21,797 nt of DNA from contig DJOV01000058.1 in assembly GCA_002437285.1 (NCBI GenBank), positions 1 through 21,797 of the forward strand, read 5' to 3'. Numbering within the stretch: the first letter of the stretch is position 1; the number at the start of each line of letters is the position of its first letter. Both the position numbers and the translations under genes were made by a program. The notes under the pieces were generated by a model. That model ran no database searches and was not told where the DNA came from. It saw only the letters and a program-made list of their open reading frames with translations. Source of the DNA: Prevotella sp. UBA6429 (GTDB lineage Bacteria; Bacteroidota; Bacteroidia; Bacteroidales; Bacteroidaceae). Shown in pieces: positions 1 through 8,841 of the stretch.

Positions 1-2
1 TT

Positions 3-311
3 TTGGATGATTATTTCCATTCGGGTACAGCCAAGATGAATGGCTTGCTGACTGTGCAGCATTGTGCTGATGAATTTCGCATGTCCCCCACTCACTTTAG
101 TGACATGCTGAAAAAAGAAACCGGTAGGACGGCCTCGTTTTTTATTACTGCAAAAGTAATAGATTTAGCTAAGAGGGCCCTTGTTTCTTCTGAAGAAACG
201 GTAAACGAGATTGCATATTCATTGGGTTTTCAATATTCACAGCATTTTACTCGGTGGTTTAAGAATAACGTAGGTTGTACGCCCTGTGAGTATAGAGAGC
301 ATATCTGTTAG
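3..311 (+). CDS. AraC-family transcriptional regulator, C-terminal part (5' end cut by window)
   Basis: This is the DNA-binding end of an AraC/XylS-type regulator. The visible 102 residues hold the two helix-turn-helix units of that domain: the first around residues 15-45 (LTVQHCADEFRMSPTHFSDM) and the second around residues 65-95, containing the typical pattern VNEIAYSLGFQYSQHFTRWF followed by GCTPCEYR. Such domains are about 100 residues and normally follow an N-terminal effector-binding domain. That domain must lie upstream of base 1, so the TTG at position 3 is only the first codon that fits and is probably not the true start. The gene ends with TAG at 309-311 and converges on rnr. Its target is unknown. 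AraC-domain membership is clear; nothing can be said about the effector. Confidence 0.9.
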   Translation: MDDYFHSGTAKMNGLLTVQHCADEFRMSPTHFSDMLKKETGRTASFFITAKVIDLAKRALVSSEETVNEIAYSLGFQYSQHFTRWFKNNVGCTPCEYREHIC

Positions 312-349
312 GTCATCCTGTAACTATTGTTAATGCCTCTTCTGAAAAA

Positions 350-394
350 GGGCGGCACGCAGAGACCCTGTTGAGGGTGCCTGCGTGCCGTCCC
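350..394. terminator. Bidirectional hairpin terminator between the AraC gene and rnr
   Basis: Arms at 350-362 (GGGCGGCACGCAG) and 381-394 (CTGCGTGCCGTCCC) pair over 13 bp with one G-T wobble. An inner ACCCT/AGGGT stem (365-369 with 374-378) extends the structure. Read on the minus strand, the hairpin is followed by CTTTTTC, so it should mainly stop rnr transcripts. The plus-strand tail is only weakly T-rich. Its place between two convergent stop codons fits a shared terminator. Confidence 0.75.
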
Positions 395-452
395 TTATGT
401 GTGCGCCTGTTTACCTCTGTTCCTGTTGGGGGCGTGGCGCATTGGGAAAATG

Positions 453-2648
453 TCAGTCGGCGATCGTGAAGTCGAGCTGTCGCTTCTCGAGGTTGGCGCG
501 TGCCACCTTGATGCGGATGGCGTCGCCGAGCTGGTACTTGTGGTGGTGACGACGGCCACGGAGGAGGAAGTTCTTCTCGTCGAAGTCGTAGTAGTCGTCA
601 GAGAGGTCGCGCATGGGCACCATGCCCTCGCAGTGGTTCTCGTCGATCTCGGCGTAGATGCCATACGAGGTGATGCCGCTGATGTGGGCGTCGTACTCCT
701 CACCGATCTTGTCGCCCATGTACTCCACCATCTTGTACTTGATCGACTCGCGCTCGGCGTTGAGCGCCACCTGCTCCATGTCGGAGCAGTGCTCGCAGAG
801 CTCCTCGTAGTGCTTGGCGTTGGCCGAGCGGCCGCCCTGCTGGTAGCGTGTGAGCAGGCGGTGGACCATGGTGTCGGGATAGCGGCGGATGGGCGATGTG
901 AAGTGGGTGTAGTAGTCGAAGGCCAGGCCGAAGTGGCCGATGTTGTGGATGGAGTACTTGGCCTTCATCATGGCGCGCAGGGCGATGGCCTGGATGAGCT
1001 TCTGCTCACGCTTGCCCTCGCAGTCGTCCATGAGCTTGTTGATGTTGCGGGCGATGGCGCCCTTCGTGCCCTCGGTCTTCACCTTGTAGCCAAACTTGGC
1101 GGTGAACTCGCGCAGCGTCTCCATCTTCTGCGGGTCGGGGTTGTCGTGCACGCGGTAAGGCAGCACCTTGGCCTTCTTGCCCTTGGGCACGCGCCCCACG
1201 CTCTCGGCCACCGTGCGGTTGGCCAGCAGCATAAACTCCTCGATGAGCTTGTTGGCGTCCTTCGACCGCTTGTAGTAGCACCCCGTGGGGTGGCCCTTCT
1301 CGTCGACGGTGAAGTGGAGCTCCTCGGAGTCGAACTTCACGGCGCCGTTCTTGAAGCGCCGCTCGCGCAGCTTCTTGGCCAGGCGGTCGAGGGTGCAGAT
1401 CTCCCATCCGTACTCGTCCTTGTAGCCCTGCTTTCCAGGGTTGGGTGCAGGCTGTCCGGTGCCGTCCTTCACGCCGTTGTCCTCGAGCACCTGCTGGGCC
1501 TCCTCGTAGGCGTAGCGGCGGTTGGAGCGAATGATGGTGTGCACGATGCGGAAGCTCTTCACGTTGGCCTCGTCATCGAGGTTGAAGACGACCGAGAAGG
1601 CCAGCTTGTCCTCATCGGGGCGGAGCGAGCAGATGAAGTTGCAGAGCCGTTCGGGCAGCATCGGTATGGTGCGGTCGACGAGATAGATGGACGTGGCGCG
1701 CTTCACGGCCTCCTTGTCGATGACGCTCCCCTCGGTGACATAGTGCGACACGTCGGCGATGTGCACGCCCACCTGGTAGAGCCCCTTGTCGAGCTCCTTA
1801 ATGGAGAGGGCGTCGTCGAAGTCCTTGGCGTCGGCGGGGTCGATGGTGCAGGTCCACGTGTCGCGGAAGTCCTCGCGCTCGGCCACGTCTTGCGGCGTGA
1901 TCTCGCCCGTGATGGCGTTGGCCGCGTCCTCCACGTTCTTCGGGTACTTGTAGGGCAGGCCGTACTTGGCCAGGATGGTGTTCATCTCCACGTTGTTGTC
2001 GCCACTCTCACCGAGCACGTCCACCACCTCTCCGATGAGGTTCTTGTGCTCCTCGTCGGGCCACTGTATGATTTTCACCACTACCTTGTCGTCGGTCTTG
2101 CCGCCCTTGAGCTTCTTCTTCGGTATGAGGATGTCGTGGGCGAAGGAACTGTCCTGCGGCACGCAGAAGGCGATGTCCTTGTCGACGCGCAGGCGTCCCA
2201 CAAACTGGTCCTTGGCGCGCTTGAGAATCTCGATGACCTGCGCCTCCTTGATATGCTTCTGCCGGCGTGCCATGAACGACACCTTCACGCGGTCGCCGTC
2301 GAGCGCCGACATCGAGTTGCGCTCGGCCACGAAGATGGGCTTGTCGCCCCCGTCGGGGATGAATGAGTTCTTGCCGTTGGCCTTGCGGACGAAGGTGCCC
2401 TCCTGCACCTGCCCCTTGGTGTTGAGCTGGTAACTGGTGTCGGAGACCTTCGTCAGGAAGTCGTCCCACGCCATCTCCTCCATGATGTCGATGGCCAGCA
2501 TCTTGGCGGGATGCGTGTTGAGGTGCATCGACTTGAATATCTCTTTGAACGACAGCGTCTTTCCCGGCTGCGCCGTGAAGAAGTCAGCCAGCTGCTTGGC
2601 CAGTTGCTTCTTGCTGAAATGCTTGCCGCCTTTCTTTCCTTTTCCCAT
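453..2648 (-). CDS. rnr: Ribonuclease R (3'-5' exoribonuclease, RNB family)
   Basis: A processive 3'-5' exoribonuclease that degrades structured RNA in the cytoplasm. The 731-residue protein has the family's domain order: a basic N-terminus (GKGKKGGKHFSKK) leading into a winged-helix-like region, two cold-shock OB folds (about 80-250), the RNB catalytic domain (about 260-590), and a C-terminal S1 domain (about 645-725). The RNB metal-binding signature TIDPADAKDFDDALS at residues 268-282 keeps the four aspartates expected by alignment with E. coli RNase R (D270, D276, D278, D279). RNase II would lack the long N-terminal part. The E. coli enzyme is about 80 residues longer, mainly because of a lysine-rich C-terminal tail that is missing here. 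ATG at 2648 has no Shine-Dalgarno but an A-rich upstream (CCAAAAAGAT), as is usual in this phylum. It is divergent from the SDR gene across 128 bp. Confidence 0.96.
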   Translation of the reverse strand: MGKGKKGGKHFSKKQLAKQLADFFTAQPGKTLSFKEIFKSMHLNTHPAKMLAIDIMEEMAWDDFLTKVSDTSYQLNTKGQVQEGTFVRKANGKNSFIPDGGDKPIFVAERNSMSALDGDRVKVSFMARRQKHIKEAQVIEILKRAKDQFVGRLRVDKDIAFCVPQDSSFAHDILIPKKKLKGGKTDDKVVVKIIQWPDEEHKNLIGEVVDVLGESGDNNVEMNTILAKYGLPYKYPKNVEDAANAITGEITPQDVAEREDFRDTWTCTIDPADAKDFDDALSIKELDKGLYQVGVHIADVSHYVTEGSVIDKEAVKRATSIYLVDRTIPMLPERLCNFICSLRPDEDKLAFSVVFNLDDEANVKSFRIVHTIIRSNRRYAYEEAQQVLEDNGVKDGTGQPAPNPGKQGYKDEYGWEICTLDRLAKKLRERRFKNGAVKFDSEELHFTVDEKGHPTGCYYKRSKDANKLIEEFMLLANRTVAESVGRVPKGKKAKVLPYRVHDNPDPQKMETLREFTAKFGYKVKTEGTKGAIARNINKLMDDCEGKREQKLIQAIALRAMMKAKYSIHNIGHFGLAFDYYTHFTSPIRRYPDTMVHRLLTRYQQGGRSANAKHYEELCEHCSDMEQVALNAERESIKYKMVEYMGDKIGEEYDAHISGITSYGIYAEIDENHCEGMVPMRDLSDDYYDFDEKNFLLRGRRHHHKYQLGDAIRIKVARANLEKRQLDFTIAD

Positions 2649-2731
2649 ATCTTTTTGGTTTTAAATGAGTCGGTTTAATATCTGCAAATTAACTAAAAAG
2701 AATTGAAACATCCTAATTTCATGAGGATTAT

Positions 2732-2763
2732 TTTGCTAAGAACTTTAAAATGTCGTAACTTTG
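2732..2763 (+). promoter_or_regulatory. Bacteroidetes-type sigma-ABfr promoter for the SDR gene
   Basis: TTTG at 2732-2735 and TAACTTTG at 2756-2763 are separated by 20 bp, an exact match to TTTG-N19-21-TAnnTTTG. The ATG of the SDR gene follows 13 bp after the -7 element, so the predicted 5' UTR is very short. Confidence 0.8.
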
Positions 2764-2776
2764 TAAACCATTAACG

Positions 2777-3772
2777 ATGAAGATATTAATTACCGGTGCC
2801 AGTGGCTTCATTGGCAGTTTCATAGTGGAGGAGGCATTGCGCCGCGGCTTCGAGACGTGGGCCGGTGTGCGCAAGTCGAGTTCGAGGCGCTACCTGAGCG
2901 ACCCTCGCATCCATTTCATAGACCTTGATTTCTCGTCGGAAGACCGCCTGGCGCAAGCGCTCGACGGCCACGACTTCGACTATGTGGTCCATGCCGCCGG
3001 CGTGACCAAGTGCCTCTCGGCTGCCGACTTCATGCGGGTGAACTACCAGGGGACGGTGAACCTTGTCAACGCCATCCTGAGGCTCAAGATGCCGATGAGG
3101 CGCTTTGTCTACCTGAGCAGTCTCAGCGTCTTTGGTGCCATCAGGGAGGAACAGCCCTACCAGGAGATCACGGAGCACGACACGCCCCGACCCAATACGG
3201 CCTATGGACGCAGCAAGCTCAAGGCCGAACAGTTTCTTGACTCCATCGGCAACGAGTTCAACTACATTGTCCTTCGCCCCACAGGTGTCTACGGCCCCCG
3301 CGAGAAAGACTATTTCCTCATGGCCAAGAGCATCAAGCAACATGTCGACTTCAGTGTGGGATTCCAGCGCCAGGACATCACGTTCGTCTACGTGATGGAT
3401 GTGGTGCAGGCCGTGTTCCTCGCCCTCGACCATGGCATGTCGGGCCGCAAGTATTTCCTGTCCGACGGCAACGTCTACCAGTCGTCGACCTTCAGCGACT
3501 ATCTGCACCAGGCGCTCGGACGCCCCTGGTGGATACGCGTCAAGGCTCCCATCTGGGTGCTGCGCCTCGTCACCCTCGCGGGAGAGCATGTGGGACGCAT
3601 GACCCACCGGATGACGGCTCTCAACAATGACAAGTTCAACATCCTCAAGCAGCGCAACTGGCGGTGTGACATCGAGCCGGCGTGCGACGAGCTGGGGTAC
3701 CATCCCCACTATGGCCTCCGCAAGGGAGTGGCCGAGGCCGTGGCGTGGTATGAGGAAAACCATTGGCTGTGA
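2777..3772 (+). CDS. Extended-SDR NAD(P)-dependent epimerase/dehydratase/reductase
   Basis: A 331-residue cytoplasmic oxidoreductase of the extended short-chain dehydrogenase family. The nucleotide-binding motif GASGFIG is at residues 7-13, HAAG at 72-75, the catalytic serine region YLSSLS at 112-117, and the active-site YGRSK gives Tyr143 and Lys147. RPTGVYGPRE near residue 168 is also typical of epimerase-type enzymes. The substrate cannot be read from these motifs; candidates are nucleotide sugars, sterol-like or 3-keto lipid substrates. The stop overlaps the start of the next gene by one base (TGATG), so the two are probably translationally coupled. That makes a lipid-linked substrate plausible, since the partner is a membrane PAP2_3 protein. 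From memory, one extended SDR in Bacteroides thetaiotaomicron has been shown to reduce 3-ketosphinganine; orthology is not tested here. Confidence 0.9.
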   Translation: MKILITGASGFIGSFIVEEALRRGFETWAGVRKSSSRRYLSDPRIHFIDLDFSSEDRLAQALDGHDFDYVVHAAGVTKCLSAADFMRVNYQGTVNLVNAILRLKMPMRRFVYLSSLSVFGAIREEQPYQEITEHDTPRPNTAYGRSKLKAEQFLDSIGNEFNYIVLRPTGVYGPREKDYFLMAKSIKQHVDFSVGFQRQDITFVYVMDVVQAVFLALDHGMSGRKYFLSDGNVYQSSTFSDYLHQALGRPWWIRVKAPIWVLRLVTLAGEHVGRMTHRMTALNNDKFNILKQRNWRCDIEPACDELGYHPHYGLRKGVAEAVAWYEENHWL

Positions 3773-4728
3773 TGCGACTGTCTCAATATATCGAACTGGA
3801 GCGCAAGCCCCACCGCGGGTTGATGGCGCTGGAGTGGGTGACGCTGGCCTATATGGCGCTGACGCTGCTCATCGTGCTCTTTGCCTCGACCAAGCTCGGC
3901 AACCCGCAGGCCATGGTCTGGGACCGCGTGAGGCTCGGAGCCATCACCCTCGCCATGTGGGTGGTCTATCGGCTGGTGCCATGCCGGCTCACGAGGCTGC
4001 TGCGTGTGGTGCTGCAACTGTCGCTGCTCGGCACCTGGTATGCCGACACTTATGAGCTCAACAAGCTCTTCCCCAATCTCGACCCCGTCTTCGCCTCGCT
4101 TGAGCAGGGCCTCTTCGGTTGCCAGCCCGCGCTGCTCTTCTCGCAGCATTTCCCGCAGGCGTTCTTCAGCGAACTGATGAACATGGCCTACGCCAGCTAT
4201 TTCCCCATCATCGCCACCACGGTGCTGTTCTATTTCTTCTGTCGCTATGAGCAGTTTGAGCGGGCGGCGTTTGTCGTGCTCGCCTCGTTCTTCGCCTTCT
4301 ACGTGATCTACGACCTGGTGCCCGTCACGGGCCCCATGTACTACTATCACGCCGTGGGGGTGGACCAAGTGGTGAGGGGTGTCTTTCCCAGCGTGGGCGA
4401 CTACTTCCTGACCCATACCGACATGATGACGTCGCCCGGCTGGTCCGACGGGCTGTTCTATCAGCTTGTGGCCGACCTCCACACCTCGGGCGAGCGGCCC
4501 ACGGCGGCCTTCCCCTCCTCGCATGTGGGCATCTCCGTGGTCTGCATGCTGCTGGTCTGGCGTGCCCGCAACCGCAAGCTCTTCTTCACCCTGCTGCCCT
4601 TCGCCCTGCTCATCTGCCTGGCTACGGTCTACATACGTGCCCACTATGCTGTCGATGTGATTGGCGGACTGGTCACGGGCGTCGCGTTCTACCTGCTTTG
4701 GGGACGCGTCTACGACAAGACCTGTTAG
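3772..4728 (+). CDS. PAP2_3/Aur1-like integral membrane phosphatase or lipid phosphotransferase
   Basis: A 318-residue protein with about six hydrophobic membrane segments (about 20-40, 55-70, 143-158, 165-185, 253-265, 271-288, with a last one near 296-310). The PAP2 active-site motifs are present: FPSSH at 247-251 and RAHYAVD at 289-295, giving His251, His291 and Asp295. The spacing and the preceding GPMYYY near 187 resemble the Aur1/inositol-phosphorylceramide-synthase branch rather than small soluble PAP2 enzymes. It would act at the membrane, removing or transferring a phospho-head group. The ATG at 3772 is chosen over the TTG at 3763 because it forms a TGATG overlap with the SDR stop. 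Aur1-like transferase is inference; a plain lipid phosphatase (undecaprenyl or phosphatidate) remains possible. Confidence 0.82.
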   Translation: MRLSQYIELERKPHRGLMALEWVTLAYMALTLLIVLFASTKLGNPQAMVWDRVRLGAITLAMWVVYRLVPCRLTRLLRVVLQLSLLGTWYADTYELNKLFPNLDPVFASLEQGLFGCQPALLFSQHFPQAFFSELMNMAYASYFPIIATTVLFYFFCRYEQFERAAFVVLASFFAFYVIYDLVPVTGPMYYYHAVGVDQVVRGVFPSVGDYFLTHTDMMTSPGWSDGLFYQLVADLHTSGERPTAAFPSSHVGISVVCMLLVWRARNRKLFFTLLPFALLICLATVYIRAHYAVDVIGGLVTGVAFYLLWGRVYDKTC

Positions 4729-4742
4729 CACCTGCCAGACGG

Positions 4743-4760
4743 GAGACGGCGCTTCGTCTC
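4743..4760 (+). terminator. Weak hairpin after the PAP2 gene
   Basis: GAGACG (4743-4748) and CGTCTC (4755-4760) form a 6-bp stem with a 6-nt loop, 14 bases after the PAP2 stop. Only TT follows, so full termination is doubtful. It may be partial attenuation before miaB, for which no clear separate promoter is visible in 4729-4824. Confidence 0.3.
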
Positions 4761-4824
4761 TTGCGACCGACGCCCCACCCGATTCACATATCCATCACTT
4801 TTCCCCCAAGAAACAGAGATTATC

Positions 4825-6204
<1,380 letters not shown>

Positions 6205-6247
6205 GGTGACGCTTCGGCTGAGCCCCACCCAAAACAATGACCCACAC

Positions 6248-8068
6248 ATGAAAGAATTCCTGCAAGTGCTCAGGCGGTTTGTGCCGCCCTACAAGAAATA
6301 CCTGGCGCTCTCGGTGTTGTTCAACATCCTGTCGGCGGTACTCAACATCTTCTCCTTTGCCACGCTCATACCCCTGTTGCAGATTCTCTTCAAGACAGGC
6401 GACGCGCAGACGGCGACGAGCCTCATGCCATGGGCGCTTGACAAGGAGGTGCTGATGAACAACATGAACTATTATGTCAATGAGCTCATCGCCCAGGTGG
6501 GGGCCACCACCACCCTGCTCTTCATCGGCTTGGCCCTGGCGTTCATGACTTTCCTGAAGACAGGGGCCTACTTCCTCTCGTCGGCAACCATCATCCCCAT
6601 CCGCACGGGCGTGGTGCGCGACATACGCAACCAGCTCTACCAGAAGATTACCTCGCTCTCGCTCGGCTTCTTCAGCGAGGAGCGCAAGGGTGACATCATT
6701 GCCCGCATGAGCGGTGACGTGCAGGAGATTGAGTCGTCCATCATGTCATCGCTCGACATGATATTCAAGAACCCTATCCTCATCATCGTCTACTTCACCA
6801 CGCTGCTCGTCATCTCATGGCAGCTGACGCTCTTCACGATCCTCTTCGTGCCGGTCTTCGCGTGGTTCATGGGGTATGTGGGGCGCAAGCTCAAGGCCAA
6901 GTCGATCAAGGCGCAAGCTCTGTGGAGCGACACCATGAGCCAGGTGGAGGAGACGCTGGGCGGGCTGCGCATCATCAAGGCCTTCTGCGCCGAGGAGAAG
7001 ATGAACAGGCGTTTTGACAAGGTCAACTCGGCCTACCGCAACGACATCATGCGTGTCAACATACGCCAGCAGATGGCACATCCCATGAGCGAGTTCCTCG
7101 GCACGGTGATGATTGTCATCGTGCTCTGGTTCGGAGGCATCCTGGTGCTCCACAACCAGACCATCACCGGCCCGACATTCATCTATTACATGGTGGTGCT
7201 CTACTCCATCCTCCAGCCGCTGAAGGACTTCTCCCGCGCCAGCTACAACATCCCCAAGGGCTTGGCCTCGATGGAGCGCATCGACAAGATTCTCAAGGCG
7301 GAGGTGGCCATCAGGGAAAAGGAGCATCCGGTGCACATCCGTTCGTTTGAGCATGACATCGAGTTCCGACATGTCGGGTTCAAGTATGACCAGCAATGGG
7401 TGTTGCGCGACATCAACCTCGTCATCCCCAAGGGAAAGACCGTGGCCCTGGTGGGACAGAGCGGTGGCGGCAAGTCAACACTGGTCGACCTCATTCCGCG
7501 CTACTACGATGTGCAGGAGGGAGAGGTGCTCATCGACGGGGTCAACGTGAAGGACCTGGGCATACACGACTTGCGACAGCTCATCGGCAATGTCAACCAG
7601 GAGGCCATCCTTTTCAACGACACCTTCCTCAACAACATCACCTTCGGCGTGGACAGCGCCACAAAGGATGACGTGGTGAGGGCGGCGAAGATTGCCAACG
7701 CCTACGACTTCATCATGGAGTCGGAGCATGGTTTCGACACCAACATCGGTGACCGGGGCGGACGCCTGTCGGGCGGACAGCGGCAGCGTGTCAGCATTGC
7801 GCGCGCCATCCTCAAGAATCCGCCTATCCTCATCCTTGACGAGGCCACGTCGGCGCTCGACACCGAGAGTGAGCGGCTGGTGCAAGACGCGCTCTACAAG
7901 CTCATGAAGACGCGCACCACGATAGCCATCGCACACCGCCTGTCGACCATCAAGAACGCCGACGAGATCTGCGTCATCCATGAGGGACGCATCGTGGAGC
8001 GCGGCACGCACGCCTCCCTGTTGGCGGCCGACGGCTACTACAAGAAACTCCACGACATGCAACAATAA
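6248..8068 (+). CDS. MsbA-type lipid/multidrug ABC exporter (fused membrane and ATPase domains)
   Basis: A 606-residue half-transporter that works as a homodimer in the inner membrane. The membrane domain (about 1-330) has six hydrophobic segments and an FFSEERKGDIIARMSGD coupling region. The ATPase domain (about 345-606) contains Walker A GQSGGGKS at 403-410, signature LSGGQ at 507-511, Walker B ILILDE with Asp531 and Glu532, D-loop SALD, and the H-loop in AIAHRLSTI. The layout matches MsbA, which flips lipid A precursors, but drug or peptide exporters share the same motifs. ATG at 6248 is preferred to the in-frame GTG at 6206, because homologues begin near the hydrophobic MKEFLQVLRRFVPPYKKY segment. 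It follows miaB closely and ends just before a strong terminator. Confidence 0.9.
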   Translation: MKEFLQVLRRFVPPYKKYLALSVLFNILSAVLNIFSFATLIPLLQILFKTGDAQTATSLMPWALDKEVLMNNMNYYVNELIAQVGATTTLLFIGLALAFMTFLKTGAYFLSSATIIPIRTGVVRDIRNQLYQKITSLSLGFFSEERKGDIIARMSGDVQEIESSIMSSLDMIFKNPILIIVYFTTLLVISWQLTLFTILFVPVFAWFMGYVGRKLKAKSIKAQALWSDTMSQVEETLGGLRIIKAFCAEEKMNRRFDKVNSAYRNDIMRVNIRQQMAHPMSEFLGTVMIVIVLWFGGILVLHNQTITGPTFIYYMVVLYSILQPLKDFSRASYNIPKGLASMERIDKILKAEVAIREKEHPVHIRSFEHDIEFRHVGFKYDQQWVLRDINLVIPKGKTVALVGQSGGGKSTLVDLIPRYYDVQEGEVLIDGVNVKDLGIHDLRQLIGNVNQEAILFNDTFLNNITFGVDSATKDDVVRAAKIANAYDFIMESEHGFDTNIGDRGGRLSGGQRQRVSIARAILKNPPILILDEATSALDTESERLVQDALYKLMKTRTTIAIAHRLSTIKNADEICVIHEGRIVERGTHASLLAADGYYKKLHDMQQ

Positions 8069-8072
8069 ACAA

Positions 8073-8109
8073 AAACGGGCGGCTAACGCAATGCGTCAAC
8101 CGCCCGTTT
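8073..8109 (+). terminator. Rho-independent terminator of the miaB-ABC transporter unit
   Basis: AAACGGGCGG (8073-8082) pairs perfectly with CCGCCCGTTT (8100-8109). A further inner stem, CGCA/TGCG (8087-8090 with 8092-8095), extends it. The hairpin begins five bases after the ABC transporter stop and is followed by CTCATTCTTCT. Confidence 0.88.
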
Positions 8110-8142
8110 CTCATTCTTCTACATGGTTGCGACCGGTAAAAT

Positions 8143-8397
8143 CTTAATTTCGCTCAAGTGAGAAATCACGGGGCTGACGCCACAGGAATACAGGCTCTGT
8201 AGGTTGTGAACGGATGGGATGACATAAAGGGAAATATGAGGAAATAAGGGGGCTTGTATGGGTTGTGTCAATATTGTCTTATCATCAGTATATAAAATGC
8301 AATGACCTTGGCTGGAAAAGTTTGTGTTTTCGCAAGCGAATAACCAACGTGCATGGAAAATGTAACTACTCAGTCTTCATCTCACTTGAAAATTAAG
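8143..8397. repeat. Imperfect terminal inverted repeat pair enclosing 255 bp
   Basis: CTTAATTT-CGC-TCAAGTGAGA at 8143-8163 is matched in reverse complement at 8380-8397 (TCTCACTTGAAAATTAAG), identical except for the extra CGC in the left copy. No coding sequence lies between them. A small non-autonomous mobile element or an old decayed element is possible; no target-site duplication is obvious. Confidence 0.4.
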
Positions 8398-8460
8398 CCT
8401 TCGGAAGGTTCCGCTGTTCTCTACGGCCTAATCTAAGCAAGATGAACAATGCAAAACATA

Positions 8461-8510
8461 ACCGACTGATTTTAAGCGATGAGCCTAAGGTCAGTCGGTC
8501 TGTTTGTTTC
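8461..8510. terminator. Orphan terminator-like hairpin in gene-free DNA
   Basis: ACCGACTGA (8461-8469) pairs perfectly over 9 bp with TCAGTCGGT (8491-8499). An inner TTAAGC/GCCTAA stem has one mismatch. The plus strand continues with CTGTTTGTTTC, a passable U-rich tail. The ABC transporter already has its own terminator 350 bp upstream, and the ATPase gene on the other strand stops 330 bp away, so the transcript ended here is unknown. Confidence 0.5.
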
Positions 8511-8841
8511 TATATTGTGTTCCAACATTCCAAAATGGAACAATGCATGACACAAATCATGAATCATTTGAAGAGTAACCATCCGAAATCAGCCGTCTTG
8601 TCAATATCCCATTAACATGCGAACTGTGCCTCAAAAAAAGACATGTTCAATTTAAATGAAGGCAATCGGAACGCTACCTGTAAAAACATGTAGCCGACAG
8701 ACCAAAATCATCAACTTTAGCCATGTCTCCATTATCAGAATGCTGTTTCTTCTTCAAATGGTGTAACATGTTGAGAAAATAGTATCAAATAAAGTCCTCT
8801 ATGAATTATACAGGCTAAGCCGTATACGTAGCAAAGAGTGT

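Larger units (their letters stand above)
8110..8841. other. AT-rich gene-free stretch with inverted repeats
   Basis: No reading frame here is long or recognisable enough to call. The base composition changes sharply to AT-rich at the terminator. The visible structure is an imperfect inverted repeat of about 20 bp (8143-8163 and 8380-8397), a short TTCGC-AA-GCGAA palindrome at 8329-8340, a terminator-like hairpin at 8461-8499, and TGTTCCA/TGGAACA arms at 8518-8524 and 8536-8542. A minus-strand frame around 8690-8780 reads about 30 codons from an ATG, but matches nothing I recognise. The stretch is probably decayed accessory DNA. Confidence 0.6.

Noticed and set aside
399..2366. 655-codon open frame on the plus strand opposite rnr
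   Set aside because: It is antisense to a clear RNase R, rich in Val, Leu, His and Gly as expected from the complement of GC-rich codons, and shows no known domain.
2685..2692. TTAATTTG on the minus strand as the rnr -7 element
   Set aside because: It lacks the A at the second position of TAnnTTTG and no TTTG lies 19-21 bp upstream; kept only as a weak possibility.
6206..6247. GTG at 6206 as the ABC transporter start, one base after miaB
   Set aside because: The extra 14 residues (TLRLSPTQNNDPH) do not look like an exporter N-terminus; ATG at 6248 fits the family.
8110..8841. tRNA or rRNA gene in the gene-free stretch
   Set aside because: No cloverleaf pattern, T-loop GTTCGA-like motif or rRNA segment could be found on either strand.
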